Part shown: positions 8,054 through 16,332 of the stretch, one piece after another | Layout of the letters: each line of letters begins with the position of its first letter | How positions within the stretch are numbered: position 1 is the stretch's first letter | Origin: Bacteroidota bacterium | Lineage (GTDB): Bacteria > Bacteroidota > Rhodothermia > Rhodothermales > UBA10348 | Direction: 5' to 3' | DNA: 64,000 nt | NCBI GenBank assembly: GCA_029262855.1 | Contig: JAJCYP010000046.1 | Span: 1 to 64,000 of the forward strand | Notes under the pieces: generated by a model | What the model was told of the DNA's origin: nothing | Databases searched by the model: none | What the model saw: the letters and a program-made list of their open reading frames with translations, nothing else | Made by a program: the position numbers and the translations under genes

Positions 8054-8067
8054 CGTATCAGGATACG
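8054..8067. promoter_or_regulatory. CGTATC/GATACG dyad upstream of the PspC pair
   Basis: CGTATC at 8054-8059 and GATACG at 8062-8067 are perfect inverted repeats separated by two bases, in the 61-base gap between the stop of the cyclo-ligase gene and the start of the longer PspC gene, all on the minus strand. The compact two-base spacing is typical of a dimeric repressor site. No binding protein can be named. Confidence 0.35.
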
Positions 8068-8070
8068 TTG

Positions 8071-8682
8071 TTACGCACGAGTCCGTGTCCGGATCACTTC
8101 ATCCGGGGTAATGATCAAATCCACTGACCGGTCATGCGCCTCGACCGGCAGCGTCTGGACGAGTTGCTCTCGAAAAACCGGCGCAACCGCCAGGGCACGG
8201 GTGGCCCGTGTCAGGTACTCGTCATAGTAGGCGCGACCGTGCCCGAGGCGTTCACCCGCGCGCGAGATGGCGACGGCGGGGATGAGCACGATGTCCAGAG
8301 ACTCCGGACCAACCTCTGCGCCCTCCGGCTCACGAATTCCCCACTGGTTGGTGACCAGAGCATCCGCGGACCCGTACTGTCGAGCGACCATTCGGGGCTC
8401 GCGCGCCTCGGAGACGGACTCGAAGCGAGTAATGACTGGCAAGGCCACCTGGACCCCCCGCGCCACCAATCGGTCCAATAGGATCGAAAGGTCAGGCTCC
8501 AGCGTCATGGGCCAAAACGCCATCACCGAGGACGCCCGATTGATCTCCGGGAGTCTCGCCAGGGCGTCCACCAGGGCGAGGCTTTGCGCTTCTCGGTCCG
8601 AGGCTACCATTTCGCTCAGCCTCTCAAGGACTTCCTTCCGGAGTTTCCGCTTCGCGCGGAGGATGTCAGTGGGAGTGGTCAT
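8071..8682 (-). CDS. 5-formyltetrahydrofolate cyclo-ligase
   Basis: This enzyme converts 5-formyl-THF to 5,10-methenyl-THF using ATP, recycling the storage folate into one-carbon metabolism. The 203-residue product begins MTTPTDILRAKRKLRKEVLERL, with the usual N-terminal basic helix, and has the family signature GERLGHGRAYYDEYL near residue 160 and the ending DLIITPDEVIRTR. The open frame continues upstream to 8820 without family similarity, so the ATG at 8682 is used. It is divergent from ffh across a 193-base gap. In many bacteria this gene sits near ssrS (6S RNA); I see no clear 6S candidate here. Confidence 0.93.
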   Translation of the reverse strand: MTTPTDILRAKRKLRKEVLERLSEMVASDREAQSLALVDALARLPEINRASSVMAFWPMTLEPDLSILLDRLVARGVQVALPVITRFESVSEAREPRMVARQYGSADALVTNQWGIREPEGAEVGPESLDIVLIPAVAISRAGERLGHGRAYYDEYLTRATRALAVAPVFREQLVQTLPVEAHDRSVDLIITPDEVIRTRTRA

Positions 8683-8740
8683 GGCACCCAAGATAGCAGT
8701 GAAGATAGAAAGGATAGACTTGGTGCGGCATGCAGGTCGA

Positions 8741-8769
8741 TTGTCAAAAAGGAACGATCCGCCTACCTT
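8741..8769 (+). promoter_or_regulatory. Candidate sigma-70-type promoter of the ffh cluster
   Basis: TTGTCA at 8741-8746 and TACCTT at 8764-8769 are separated by exactly 17 bases, in the gap between the divergent cyclo-ligase and ffh genes. Transcription would begin about 100 bases upstream of the ffh ATG. The leader contains a small hairpin (GGATCA at 8822-8827 with TGATCC at 8832-8837). The -10 element matches the consensus only moderately. Confidence 0.45.
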
Positions 8770-8875
8770 CTCCTTTCTGTTCAATAATTCCTGAAAGGAA
8801 ACCAGTTCACGGTCCCGCACCGGATCACCTCTGATCCATCCCGGCCACCGGAAGTCCTTCCCTTAATCCAAGCCT

Positions 8876-10228
8876 ATGTTTGATAGCCTATCCGATAAGC
8901 TGGAAGGTGCGCTAAAAACACTTAGCGGCCAGGGGAAGATAAATGAACTGAACGTCGCGCAGAGCATGCGCGAGATCCGGCGTGCGTTGCTGGATGCGGA
9001 CGTCAACTACCAGGTTGCCAAGGACTTTACCGAGCGGGTGCGCGAAAAGGCACTCGGAGATGAGGTAGTCAACTCGGTCTCCCCGGGTCAGCAGATGATC
9101 AAGATCGTCTATGACGAACTGGTCCATTTCCTGGGAGAAGAGCACGTTGCGGTTGAGCTGGCCCCGACGCCGCCGACCGTGATTCTGGTGGCCGGGCTGC
9201 AGGGGTCGGGAAAGACCACCTTCTGTGGCAAACTGGCGCAGCACTTCAAGAGCAAGGGGCGTTCGCCCATGCTGGCTGCCGCCGACGTCTATCGCCCGGC
9301 CGCCGTCGCGCAGTTGTCCATGCTGGCCGAGCAGGTCGGAGTCCCGGTCTTCTCGATCATGGACGGCGACACTCCGGTCAGCGACGCCGTCCGCGTAGCC
9401 CGGGAGAGTTTGGTCGCGGCCCGCAAGCAGGGCAGGGATGTGCTCATCGTCGATACCGCGGGTCGCCTGGCCGTCGACGACGAGATGATGCGCGAGGTGT
9501 CCAACATCAAGGATGCGGTCAAGCCGCACGAGATCCTGTTCGTCGTTGATTCCATGACAGGCCAGGACGCGGTCAACACCGCAGTGGCCTTTAATGAACG
9601 TCTGGACTTTGACGGCGTCGTTCTGACCAAGCTGGATGGTGATACCCGCGGTGGTGCGGCGCTGTCCATCCGGACCGTGGTCAACAAGCCCATCAAGTTT
9701 GCGTCCACAGGTGAGAAGCTGGATGCCCTGACTCCGTTCTTCCCGGACCGGATGGCCCAGCGCATCCTGGGGATGGGCGATGTGGTCTCCTTCGTGGAGA
9801 AGGCCCAGGAGCAGTTTGACGAGAAGCAGGCCGAGAAACTCCGCGCGAAGATGCGCTCGGAGAAGTTCGACCTGGAGGACTTTCTGGATCAACTCGACAA
9901 GATCAAGAAGATGGGGTCACTCAAGGACCTCGTCGGGATGATCCCGGGCGTCGGAAAGCAGGTGGATCAGATGGATGTGGACGATGATGCATTCAAGCAT
10001 ATCGAGGCCATTATCCAGTCGATGACCATCGAAGAACGCAGAAATCCGGAGTTGATCAACGGCCCCCGTCGAAAGCGGATTGCCAAGGGAGCGGGCATGG
10101 AGGTTCGCGACGTGAATCAACTCCTGAAACAGTTCCGCGACATGCGGAAGATGATGAAGACCATGACCAAACTCATGGGCAAGGGTCGCTCCGTCGACCT
10201 CGGGGCGCTGATGGGGCGCCCAAACTGA
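8876..10228 (+). CDS. ffh: Signal recognition particle protein Ffh
   Basis: Ffh binds 4.5S RNA and signal sequences of nascent membrane and secreted proteins and delivers ribosomes to FtsY at the membrane. The 450-residue protein shows the N domain (residues 1-90), the GTPase G domain with the P-loop [13 protein letters not shown], the DTAGR motif and [14 protein letters not shown], and the methionine-rich M domain with the ending [15 protein letters not shown]. The length is normal. It heads the conserved ffh-rpsP-rimM-trmD-rplS cluster, followed by rpsP after only 25 bases. Confidence 0.98.
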   Translation: MFDSLSDKLEGALKTLSGQGKINELNVAQSMREIRRALLDADVNYQVAKDFTERVREKALGDEVVNSVSPGQQMIKIVYDELVHFLGEEHVAVELAPTPPTVILVAGLQGSGKTTFCGKLAQHFKSKGRSPMLAAADVYRPAAVAQLSMLAEQVGVPVFSIMDGDTPVSDAVRVARESLVAARKQGRDVLIVDTAGRLAVDDEMMREVSNIKDAVKPHEILFVVDSMTGQDAVNTAVAFNERLDFDGVVLTKLDGDTRGGAALSIRTVVNKPIKFASTGEKLDALTPFFPDRMAQRILGMGDVVSFVEKAQEQFDEKQAEKLRAKMRSEKFDLEDFLDQLDKIKKMGSLKDLVGMIPGVGKQVDQMDVDDDAFKHIEAIIQSMTIEERRNPELINGPRRKRIAKGAGMEVRDVNQLLKQFRDMRKMMKTMTKLMGKGRSVDLGALMGRPN

Positions 10229-10253
10229 CTAGATAAATCAAGCAAGGAAGAAC

Positions 10254-11015
10254 GTGGTAAAGCTCCGTTTACGCAGAATGGGTCGCAAAAAGCGGCCTCT
10301 CTACGCCGTCGTCGCGGCGGACTCCCGCAGTCCCCGTGATGGTCGTTACATCGAGGATCTTGGACGGTACGAGCCGCTCCAGGAACCCGCCATGGTGGAT
10401 CTGAAGACAGATCGCCTCATCTACTGGCTTCTGGAAGGCGCACAGCCCTCCGATACCGTCCGCTCGATTCTGAGCCGCGAAGGTGTCATGCTGGCACTCC
10501 ATATGCGCCGTAAGGGTGCTGAGGAAGAGGACATTGCCGCCGCTGTCGAGGAGCACCGCACCCGCCTCGCCGAGAAGTGGGCCGGACGCACCAAGACCAC
10601 GGCAAAGGATCGCAAGCGGGCCATGCTGGCTGCCGAGAACAAGGAGGCAACCGAACGCGCTTCCGAGTTGGCCAAGATCCGTGCCGATGCTGATGCGAAG
10701 GCTCGCGAGGCCGCTGAGTCCGCGCAGAGGGATGCCGCTGAAGAGCGGATCCGTGCCGCCGAGGAAGCCAAGAAGGCTCAGGAAGAGGCCAACAAGGCCA
10801 CTGCCGACGAGCTCAAGAAGGCGCAGGACAAGGCCAACGCCGCCACGGTTGCCGCTGACAACGCGCCACCCAAGGCCAAAGTCGAAGCTCCACCTGAGGT
10901 GACTGAGCCGGCTCCTGCGGAAGCCGAGGCTCCTGCTGCGGCCAAGGCTCCTGCGGAGGCCCCGGAGGCCGTCGCGGAAGCCGAGGAAGCTGCCTCCGAA
11001 AAGGCGGAAGGCTGA
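10254..11015 (+). CDS. rpsP: 30S ribosomal protein S16 with a long charged C-terminal extension
   Basis: Residues 1-80 are a normal S16 ([50 protein letters not shown]), a primary binder of 16S rRNA. The protein then continues for about 170 more residues: a basic segment ([20 protein letters not shown]), a long Ala/Glu/Lys/Arg heptad-like helix (about 120-205) and a Pro/Ala/Glu tail. S16 is usually 80-90 residues; extensions are known in Bacteroidota, but this one triples the protein. It starts at GTG 10254 with a good Shine-Dalgarno AAGGAAG six bases upstream. The tail lies in a continuous frame with matching codon use, so it is not a frameshift artefact. Confidence 0.97.
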   Translation: MVKLRLRRMGRKKRPLYAVVAADSRSPRDGRYIEDLGRYEPLQEPAMVDLKTDRLIYWLLEGAQPSDTVRSILSREGVMLALHMRRKGAEEEDIAAAVEEHRTRLAEKWAGRTKTTAKDRKRAMLAAENKEATERASELAKIRADADAKAREAAESAQRDAAEERIRAAEEAKKAQEEANKATADELKKAQDKANAATVAADNAPPKAKVEAPPEVTEPAPAEAEAPAAAKAPAEAPEAVAEAEEAASEKAEG

Positions 11016-11024
11016 TCCAGGCTG

Positions 11025-11588
11025 GTGAGTCGGGCAGAAGACCATACCGGATATCGCATCGTGGGAAGCATTACGCGTCCTCACGGCCTCATGGGCGTCG
11101 TAAAGATGCGCCCTGAGACGGACGATCCCGGGCGGCTCGAGGGCATCGACACACTTTTCCTGGGTGAGACCGAAGATGGGCTCAGGCCCTGCACCGTTGA
11201 GAGCATCGGTTTCCAGCCCTTCAAGGCTGGACTTGCCGTTCTTCTGGAGTTGCAGGGCGTGGAAGGTCGAGAGGCCGCTGAGGCCATGGCCGGAGTGACT
11301 GTCTGGGCACGCGAGCAGGATCTGCCTCCTCTTGAGGATGGCGAGGTTTTTCTCAGCGACCTGGTGGGCTTGAAGGTGATGGCCAATGGGCGCGAGGTCG
11401 GAGAGGTAGTGGATGTGCTGGAACTCCCGGCACACCCCACGCTGTCCGTCCGCCGTCTGGACGGGTCTCTCGGAATGGTGCCATTCGTGCCGGATCTCGT
11501 CCCCGACGTGGATCTGGATGCCGGATACCTGTCCGTGGTGCCGCTTGACGGCCTGCTGGAAGGCGAAGCCGCCTCCGAGAGGGACTGA
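11025..11588 (+). CDS. rimM: 16S rRNA maturation factor RimM
   Basis: RimM binds S19 and assists assembly of the 30S head. The 187-residue protein shows the N-terminal RimM barrel ([19 protein letters not shown]) and the C-terminal PRC-barrel ([22 protein letters not shown], then [19 protein letters not shown]). It starts at GTG 11025, nine bases after rpsP, and is followed by trmD with a one-base gap after its stop. This order (rpsP-rimM-trmD-rplS) is the widely conserved one. Confidence 0.96.
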   Translation: MSRAEDHTGYRIVGSITRPHGLMGVVKMRPETDDPGRLEGIDTLFLGETEDGLRPCTVESIGFQPFKAGLAVLLELQGVEGREAAEAMAGVTVWAREQDLPPLEDGEVFLSDLVGLKVMANGREVGEVVDVLELPAHPTLSVRRLDGSLGMVPFVPDLVPDVDLDAGYLSVVPLDGLLEGEAASERD

Positions 11589-11589
11589 A

Positions 11590-12345
11590 ATGAGGATCGA
11601 TCTCATAACAGCCCTTCCGGACCTGTGTGTCTCGCCCCTCCGGCAGAGTATTGTCCAGCGGGCCCAGAACAAGGGTCTGGTAGACATTCGGGTCCACGAC
11701 CTGCGCCAGTTTGCCACGGGAAAGCATCTCAAAGTGGATGATTACCCGTTTGGTGGTGGTGCCGGCATGGTGCTGAAACCGGAGCCCCTTTTCGATTGCA
11801 TCCAGAGCCTCACGGAAGAGGCTGGACCGCCCATTGACGAAGTGATTTTCCTGACGCCAGACGGCGAAGTCCTTGACCAGCCGATGGTCAACAGACTCTC
11901 GCTTTCGGCCCGGATAATTCTCATCGCCGGGCACTACAAAGGCATTGATCAGCGGGTGCGAGACCATCTGGTGACGCGCGAGATTTCGATCGGAGACTAC
12001 GTCCTGAGCGGGGGGGAACTCCCCGCAATGGTGCTTGTAGATTCGGTCGTTCGTCTCATCCCGGGGGTCCTCGGGGACGCGGGATCCGCCTTGTCTGACA
12101 GCTTCCAGGACGGCCTTCTTGACGCTCCGACGTATACGCGACCCGCGGAATTTCGTGGGATGCGTGTGCCGGATGTCTTGCTCAGTGGTGACCACGGAAA
12201 GGTGGCAGACTGGCGCGAAGGACAGAAACTGGAGAAGACGCGGCTGAGGAGGCCGGATCTTCTCGACGATGGGGCACCGCCTGCTGAGCAGCGCGGTGTG
12301 ACCAAGCAGGCGGGACAGCGCAAGGCTGCAGCCGAGACGAACTGA
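11590..12345 (+). CDS. trmD: tRNA (guanine-N1)-methyltransferase
   Basis: TrmD methylates G37 of tRNAs using S-adenosylmethionine, preventing +1 frameshifts. The 251-residue protein starts at [17 protein letters not shown] and has the SPOUT trefoil-knot segments [35 protein letters not shown] and [16 protein letters not shown] that form the SAM-binding knot, and the RPDLL motif near the C-terminus. The open frame extends upstream through the rimM gene in another frame, so the ATG at 11590 is the proper start. Confidence 0.97.
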   Translation: MRIDLITALPDLCVSPLRQSIVQRAQNKGLVDIRVHDLRQFATGKHLKVDDYPFGGGAGMVLKPEPLFDCIQSLTEEAGPPIDEVIFLTPDGEVLDQPMVNRLSLSARIILIAGHYKGIDQRVRDHLVTREISIGDYVLSGGELPAMVLVDSVVRLIPGVLGDAGSALSDSFQDGLLDAPTYTRPAEFRGMRVPDVLLSGDHGKVADWREGQKLEKTRLRRPDLLDDGAPPAEQRGVTKQAGQRKAAAETN

Positions 12346-12378
12346 ATCAAGAACACGATTTTTACTGGAGGTCCGCCG

Positions 12379-12732
12379 ATGGCCACAGATATGATGTCCC
12401 TCATCGAGGGAACCCAACTACGCGACGATGTCCCCGAATTTTCGGCGGGCGATACCATCAACGTGCACGTCCGCGTGGTTGAGGGAGAAAAGGAACGCAT
12501 CCAGCAGTACCAAGGTGTTGTGATCGCGCTGAAGGGCTCCGAAGCCCGTCGCACGTTCATGGTCCGCAAGGTCTCGAATGGCGTTGGCGTGGAGCGGATT
12601 TTCCCGCTGCATTCTCCCAAGATTGCCAAGATCGAAGTCGTCCGTCGTGGACAGGTTCGTCGGGCGAAGCTCTACTACATGCGGGAGCGCCGAGGAAAGG
12701 CCGCCCGTATCAAGGAAAAGCGCACGCGCTAG
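12379..12732 (+). CDS. rplS: 50S ribosomal protein L19
   Basis: The 117-residue L19 lies at the 30S-50S interface. The conserved core [33 protein letters not shown], and [17 protein letters not shown] with the ending [19 protein letters not shown] are all present. A Shine-Dalgarno GGAGG is visible at 12367-12371, seven bases before the ATG. It ends the translation cluster; two hairpins lie immediately downstream. Confidence 0.98.
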   Translation: MATDMMSLIEGTQLRDDVPEFSAGDTINVHVRVVEGEKERIQQYQGVVIALKGSEARRTFMVRKVSNGVGVERIFPLHSPKIAKIEVVRRGQVRRAKLYYMRERRGKAARIKEKRTR

Positions 12733-12740
12733 TCGAGATC

Positions 12741-12821
12741 CGGCGGGCGTATCCCGCCGACTTCGAAGACCATCTGAGTCTGTCACGGAAACCGTCGGCG
12801 CATTGCGTGGACGGTTTCCGT
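12741..12821. repeat. Two strong inverted repeats after rplS
   Basis: CGGCGGG (12741-12747) and CCCGCCG (12753-12759) form a 7-bp stem with a five-base loop just after the rplS stop. ACGGAAACCGTC (12785-12796) and GACGGTTTCCGT (12810-12821) form a perfect 12-bp inverted repeat with a 13-base loop whose right arm ends 13 bases before the next ATG (12835). Neither is followed by a clear T run. The first could be a weak terminator or a 3' stabiliser for rplS mRNA; the second could be an operator or a structured leader of the MqnA-like gene. Confidence 0.5.
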
Positions 12822-12834
12822 ACGTATTAAGGTT

Positions 12835-13629
12835 ATGAGCGATAGCAAACGACTCCGCATATCCATCTGGGATGACCCGAGGCTTCGGGCCTTCGGCGAA
12901 GCCCTGAAATCTGACCAGACCGAGGTCAGTTTCGACACCCGGGAGGCGGGCGCCCGGCGTCTGGGTGCCGGTCTGGTGGACATGGCGCTGATGCCCGCGA
13001 ACCTGGCCGTGGATCTGTCTGAGGACTTCGATGTGCTCCCGGCAGTCGCGTACTCCGGATGGTCCACGCCTCACGCCAGGATTTCGCTGCGAGAGGGCTT
13101 CCAGGGCCGGCCGGAGTCCCTGTATTGTGCCGACCCAACGGCGCTTGAGGCCCAGGTTGCTCGGATTGTGCTTCAGGAGCACTACGGCATCGTCCTAAAC
13201 CTGGAGCCCCTCAATGGCCCGGCGGCAGCCTCCGACGCCGACGCCATTCTGGCCTTTGATGAGCCGGCACCGAATGACGGGAGCTTGACCCTGGATCTCG
13301 GCCAGGAGTGGTACGAACTCACGAACTACCCGATGGTCTGGGGTCTGTTTGTGATGCGAGAGGGCGAACTCGACGCCGGTGTAATCGGGGTGCTTCGCGA
13401 GGCCGCAGCGTCCGTCGAATCCGCCGATCACCTGGACGGCACCGTCCCCGGCGAAGACGGAATGGGGCTCCCCCGATTCCGCTTCGACGACATCGTCACG
13501 GCCAGCCTGACTGAACTCTGCCGGCACCTCTACTTCTACGGCGTCACCTCGGAACTCAGGGAGGTCGAACCGGCCAAGGTGTCTGAAACGGCGGATATCG
13601 GGAACGACACCCGTGACCCGATGCTGTAG
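12835..13629 (+). CDS. MqnA/MqnD-family (menaquinone, futalosine pathway) solute-binding-fold protein
   Basis: The 264-residue protein resembles the MqnA/MqnD family: the N-terminal RISIWDDPRLRAFGEAL, LGAGLVDMALMPANLAVDL and the characteristic LDLGQEWYELTNYPMVWGLFV (compare the DLGEEW...TGLPFVFA motif of MqnA). MqnA dehydrates chorismate to 3-enolpyruvylbenzoate in the futalosine route to menaquinone. Only the overall pattern matches, and the N-terminus lacks the usual NARPL motif, so a divergent or repurposed member is possible. No signal peptide is present. It abuts smpB directly, the next ATG following its stop codon without a gap. Confidence 0.65.
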   Translation: MSDSKRLRISIWDDPRLRAFGEALKSDQTEVSFDTREAGARRLGAGLVDMALMPANLAVDLSEDFDVLPAVAYSGWSTPHARISLREGFQGRPESLYCADPTALEAQVARIVLQEHYGIVLNLEPLNGPAAASDADAILAFDEPAPNDGSLTLDLGQEWYELTNYPMVWGLFVMREGELDAGVIGVLREAAASVESADHLDGTVPGEDGMGLPRFRFDDIVTASLTELCRHLYFYGVTSELREVEPAKVSETADIGNDTRDPML

Positions 13630-14094
13630 ATGGCAGAAGGCACAAAGACCATCGTATCGAATCGGAAGGCCCGGTATGAGTACCACATCGACGAACGTGT
13701 CGAGGCGGGTCTCATGCTGACCGGTACCGAGGTGAAGTCTCTCAGAACGGGGAAGGCCAACCTCCAGGAAGCCTTCTGTGCGGCGGTCGGGGGTGAGATC
13801 TTTCTGCAGCAGTGCCACATCGCACCCTACACCCACGGCAACCGGATGAATCACGAGCCGCTTCGTCCGCGGAAGTTGTTGCTGCACCGCAAGGAGATCG
13901 AGAAGCTGGCGAAGGCGACGCAGCAGAAAGGGTACACCCTCATTCCCCTGCGCCTGTACTTCAAGAACGGGAGAGCGAAGCTCGAGATCGGCCTTGGCAA
14001 GGGAAAGAAGCTGCATGACAAGCGGGCCGACATTGCCGAGCGGGACTCAAAGAGGCGATTGGACCGTATCAGGAAAGGCGGCGGCGACGACTGA
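13630..14094 (+). CDS. smpB: SsrA-binding protein SmpB
   Basis: SmpB binds tmRNA and brings it to stalled ribosomes for trans-translation. The 154-residue protein has the OB-fold core (SNRKARYEYHIDERVEAGL, LTGTEVKSLRTGKANL, the HIAPYTHGN segment) and the basic C-terminal tail with KLHDKRADIAERDSKRRLDR. The length is standard. The start codon follows the previous stop immediately. The tmRNA gene ssrA, often a neighbour, is not visible in the adjacent 105-base gap. Confidence 0.98.
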   Translation: MAEGTKTIVSNRKARYEYHIDERVEAGLMLTGTEVKSLRTGKANLQEAFCAAVGGEIFLQQCHIAPYTHGNRMNHEPLRPRKLLLHRKEIEKLAKATQQKGYTLIPLRLYFKNGRAKLEIGLGKGKKLHDKRADIAERDSKRRLDRIRKGGGDD

Positions 14095-14199
14095 GGCCAC
14101 CCGGCTGCTGGGTCTGTCTCGCAGGATCCCGGCTGCTCGACCGCAAAAAGTGACCGCTCAAGGCCGGCATCGAGGCGCCTTTCCAGGCGAATTCGGAAA

Positions 14200-16332
14200 A
14201 TGGCCCATCAACTGCGGGTCCGCGCCTTGATCTCCCCCTCGCCTCGACACTATTGGATTGCCGTCTCTTTGCTTATCGGTGGATTGGCGGCCGGGGATGT
14301 GGTGGCGCGTCAAGCGGATCTTCCGGCGGGATGTCTCGACCAGGAAGAAACGGCGCGCTGTCTCAGGCAGTTTGACCGTGACGCGGAGGGTCTGGGGGAT
14401 GCGTGGCGCACGCTCGGTCTTGGACTCTTGGCCGACAACAATGTCCGTGACGCGGGCCCCGCCCTGGAAGAGGCGGCCCGGTGGCACTCCGACCTGAGGG
14501 CGCTCGCCATGTGGGCGCGGCAGCACGGGAATCCCACATTGATGCAACCTGCCCGGGCTGCCCGAAACCGCGTTCATGCGAATTCCATTCTTAGGGAGGA
14601 TTCGCTGGATGCGGGCGCCAATCTGCTTATCGGTACGCAGGATGCCCGAGAGGTGGCTCGCCGCAGCCGACGCGCGAGCGTTCCGGATGGTTTCTCGGCT
14701 GATCAGGCCGCGATCCTCCTTCGTTCCGGAGGCCGCGGAATCGGACCGGGTGTCCGCATGAACCATCGGAGCCAGGACGTGGACATGGTCGTCTCATCGG
14801 CCCCGCGAGAGGGCCGGTTGATGCGTCAGACGGTCAGACGGCTCCGCGTAGCCTTGAGATCACCCGTGACGGGACCGTTTGCTCTGCGGCAACTCGGCGT
14901 TGTGCATCTGGGCTCCGGGGACTATGAGGCGCTTTCCGAGGATGCCGCGCGGCTTCGGACCATCTTGCCGAGCCATCCGGACGGCTATCTGGTGGGCGCA
15001 CTGGCCGCGCACCAGGAGGGGAGACTTCAGGCGGCCTCGACACTCGCCGAGCTTGGGCTCGACCGCTTGCCTCCCGATAGACGGGCTATGCTGACTGACC
15101 CGGCGGGCATTCTCCCGCCCGGATATCCGGTGCCAGGCGACCTCTCAAGCTGGTGGCTGGAGCAGGATCCCGTGGTGCTGACCACCATCAATGAGCGTTT
15201 CACCGAGCACGTCGCCCGGTGGGTGTATGCCGATCTCCGGTTTGGCAATCCCTATTCCGGCGAGCCCGGAGTGAACACGGACCCGGGTCGGGTGATTCTG
15301 CGCTACGGCGTCCCCAGTGGCGAGGTCCAGTTTACCGGGGGTGACAGGCCGGGCGGAGATGCGGCGGGCTGGGATCGCTATTCCATTTTTCAGTATCCCG
15401 CCTTCGATTTTCGCTTCATGGACCTGGCCCGAAGTGGCACCTGGTCGTTCTATGCGCCGAGGTCGAGGTCCTTCGAGGGCTCCCGCGCCAACACGGAGGT
15501 GCGATCAGCGGACTATGTCATCCTGTCCCGCGAGCGCTTTCGCGACACGCCCACTTTCATAGAGCCCTCGTGGGAGACGGCCGACATGCAGGCGGCCATC
15601 TTCAGGGATCCCGGCGCGTATATGGTGGTCGGGACGGGAAGAGTGCCCGAGGATCTGCTTGGCGCCGACAACGGGGCCATGGTGCTCGATGAGGGCAACA
15701 GGATTGTCTCCGTTGGCCCGTCCGATGTACTGAACTGGCGGCCCGGCGAGCATTTCGTGGCCGCGATGCGCGTTCCCCGGAGCCGAAGCCGGACGTATGA
15801 GGTCCGTGTTGAGGCCGTGGCCCCCTCAACGCTGACGAGTCCTGCACGGACTCTGGTGTTTCGGAGCACGCCCCAGCAGGCGCCGACCGGGGAGGGGCTC
15901 GTTGTTTCCAGCGTGCTGCTGGCCGACCTCATCGAAGACTCCGATGGCCTGGATTACCCCGGCGTCTGGCGTCGATCCGGACTGGCCATAACCCCTTCGG
16001 GCGATTACCGGTTCGACACCGATGCGCCTTTCTACGCCTACTTCGAGGCCTATGGCCTGGCAAGGAAACCGGCGGGGACCGCCGAGTACGACATCGCCGC
16101 GACGCTCTCTCCGGTTCGGGGCGGCCGGTCGGGTCTGGCCCGGCTGTTCCGTGGCAAAGGCGAATCCGTTGGAGTCGAATTCGGCGGGACGGGAGAGAGC
16201 GCGAACATCAATGAATATCTCCTGATCGACACCCAGGGCCGACAGGCCGGCGAGTATCTTCTCACCCTTACCATCAACGACCTCGTTGCCAGCACATCGG
16301 TTGAAACCACTGTACGGGTACATTTCCGCTAG
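14200..16332 (+). CDS. GWxTD-domain protein (first copy), exported
   Basis: The 710-residue protein has a hydrophobic N-terminal segment (HYWIAVSLLIGGLAAGDVVA) that probably acts as a signal peptide. A helical region with repeat-like TPR character follows (about residues 40-290). A GWxTD-type domain lies at about 320-480; its diagnostic stretch is degenerate and reads VNTDPGRVILRYGVPSGEV, where family members have GW.TDRG.IL.RYG.P. The C-terminal third is beta-rich. GWxTD proteins are exported proteins of unknown function found in Bacteroidota and relatives. The TonB receptor gene overlaps its 3' end. Another GWxTD gene lies downstream of the receptor and its lipoprotein; the four form one cassette. 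Confidence 0.75.
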   Translation: MAHQLRVRALISPSPRHYWIAVSLLIGGLAAGDVVARQADLPAGCLDQEETARCLRQFDRDAEGLGDAWRTLGLGLLADNNVRDAGPALEEAARWHSDLRALAMWARQHGNPTLMQPARAARNRVHANSILREDSLDAGANLLIGTQDAREVARRSRRASVPDGFSADQAAILLRSGGRGIGPGVRMNHRSQDVDMVVSSAPREGRLMRQTVRRLRVALRSPVTGPFALRQLGVVHLGSGDYEALSEDAARLRTILPSHPDGYLVGALAAHQEGRLQAASTLAELGLDRLPPDRRAMLTDPAGILPPGYPVPGDLSSWWLEQDPVVLTTINERFTEHVARWVYADLRFGNPYSGEPGVNTDPGRVILRYGVPSGEVQFTGGDRPGGDAAGWDRYSIFQYPAFDFRFMDLARSGTWSFYAPRSRSFEGSRANTEVRSADYVILSRERFRDTPTFIEPSWETADMQAAIFRDPGAYMVVGTGRVPEDLLGADNGAMVLDEGNRIVSVGPSDVLNWRPGEHFVAAMRVPRSRSRTYEVRVEAVAPSTLTSPARTLVFRSTPQQAPTGEGLVVSSVLLADLIEDSDGLDYPGVWRRSGLAITPSGDYRFDTDAPFYAYFEAYGLARKPAGTAEYDIAATLSPVRGGRSGLARLFRGKGESVGVEFGGTGESANINEYLLIDTQGRQAGEYLLTLTINDLVASTSVETTVRVHFR

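Noticed and set aside
8683-8875. Possible 6S RNA gene next to the cyclo-ligase
   Set aside because: No long double-stranded rod with a central bubble can be drawn; only a short hairpin and a promoter are visible.
8912-9892. 326-codon minus-strand open frame
   Set aside because: Antisense to the middle of ffh; no independent start context or domain.
10269-11732. 487-codon minus-strand open frame
   Set aside because: Antisense to rpsP, rimM and trmD; its Gly/Leu-rich repeats mirror the Ala/Glu/Lys codons of the S16 tail.
14095-14199. Possible tmRNA gene beside smpB
   Set aside because: The gap is only 105 bases and has no tag reading frame or tRNA-like ends.
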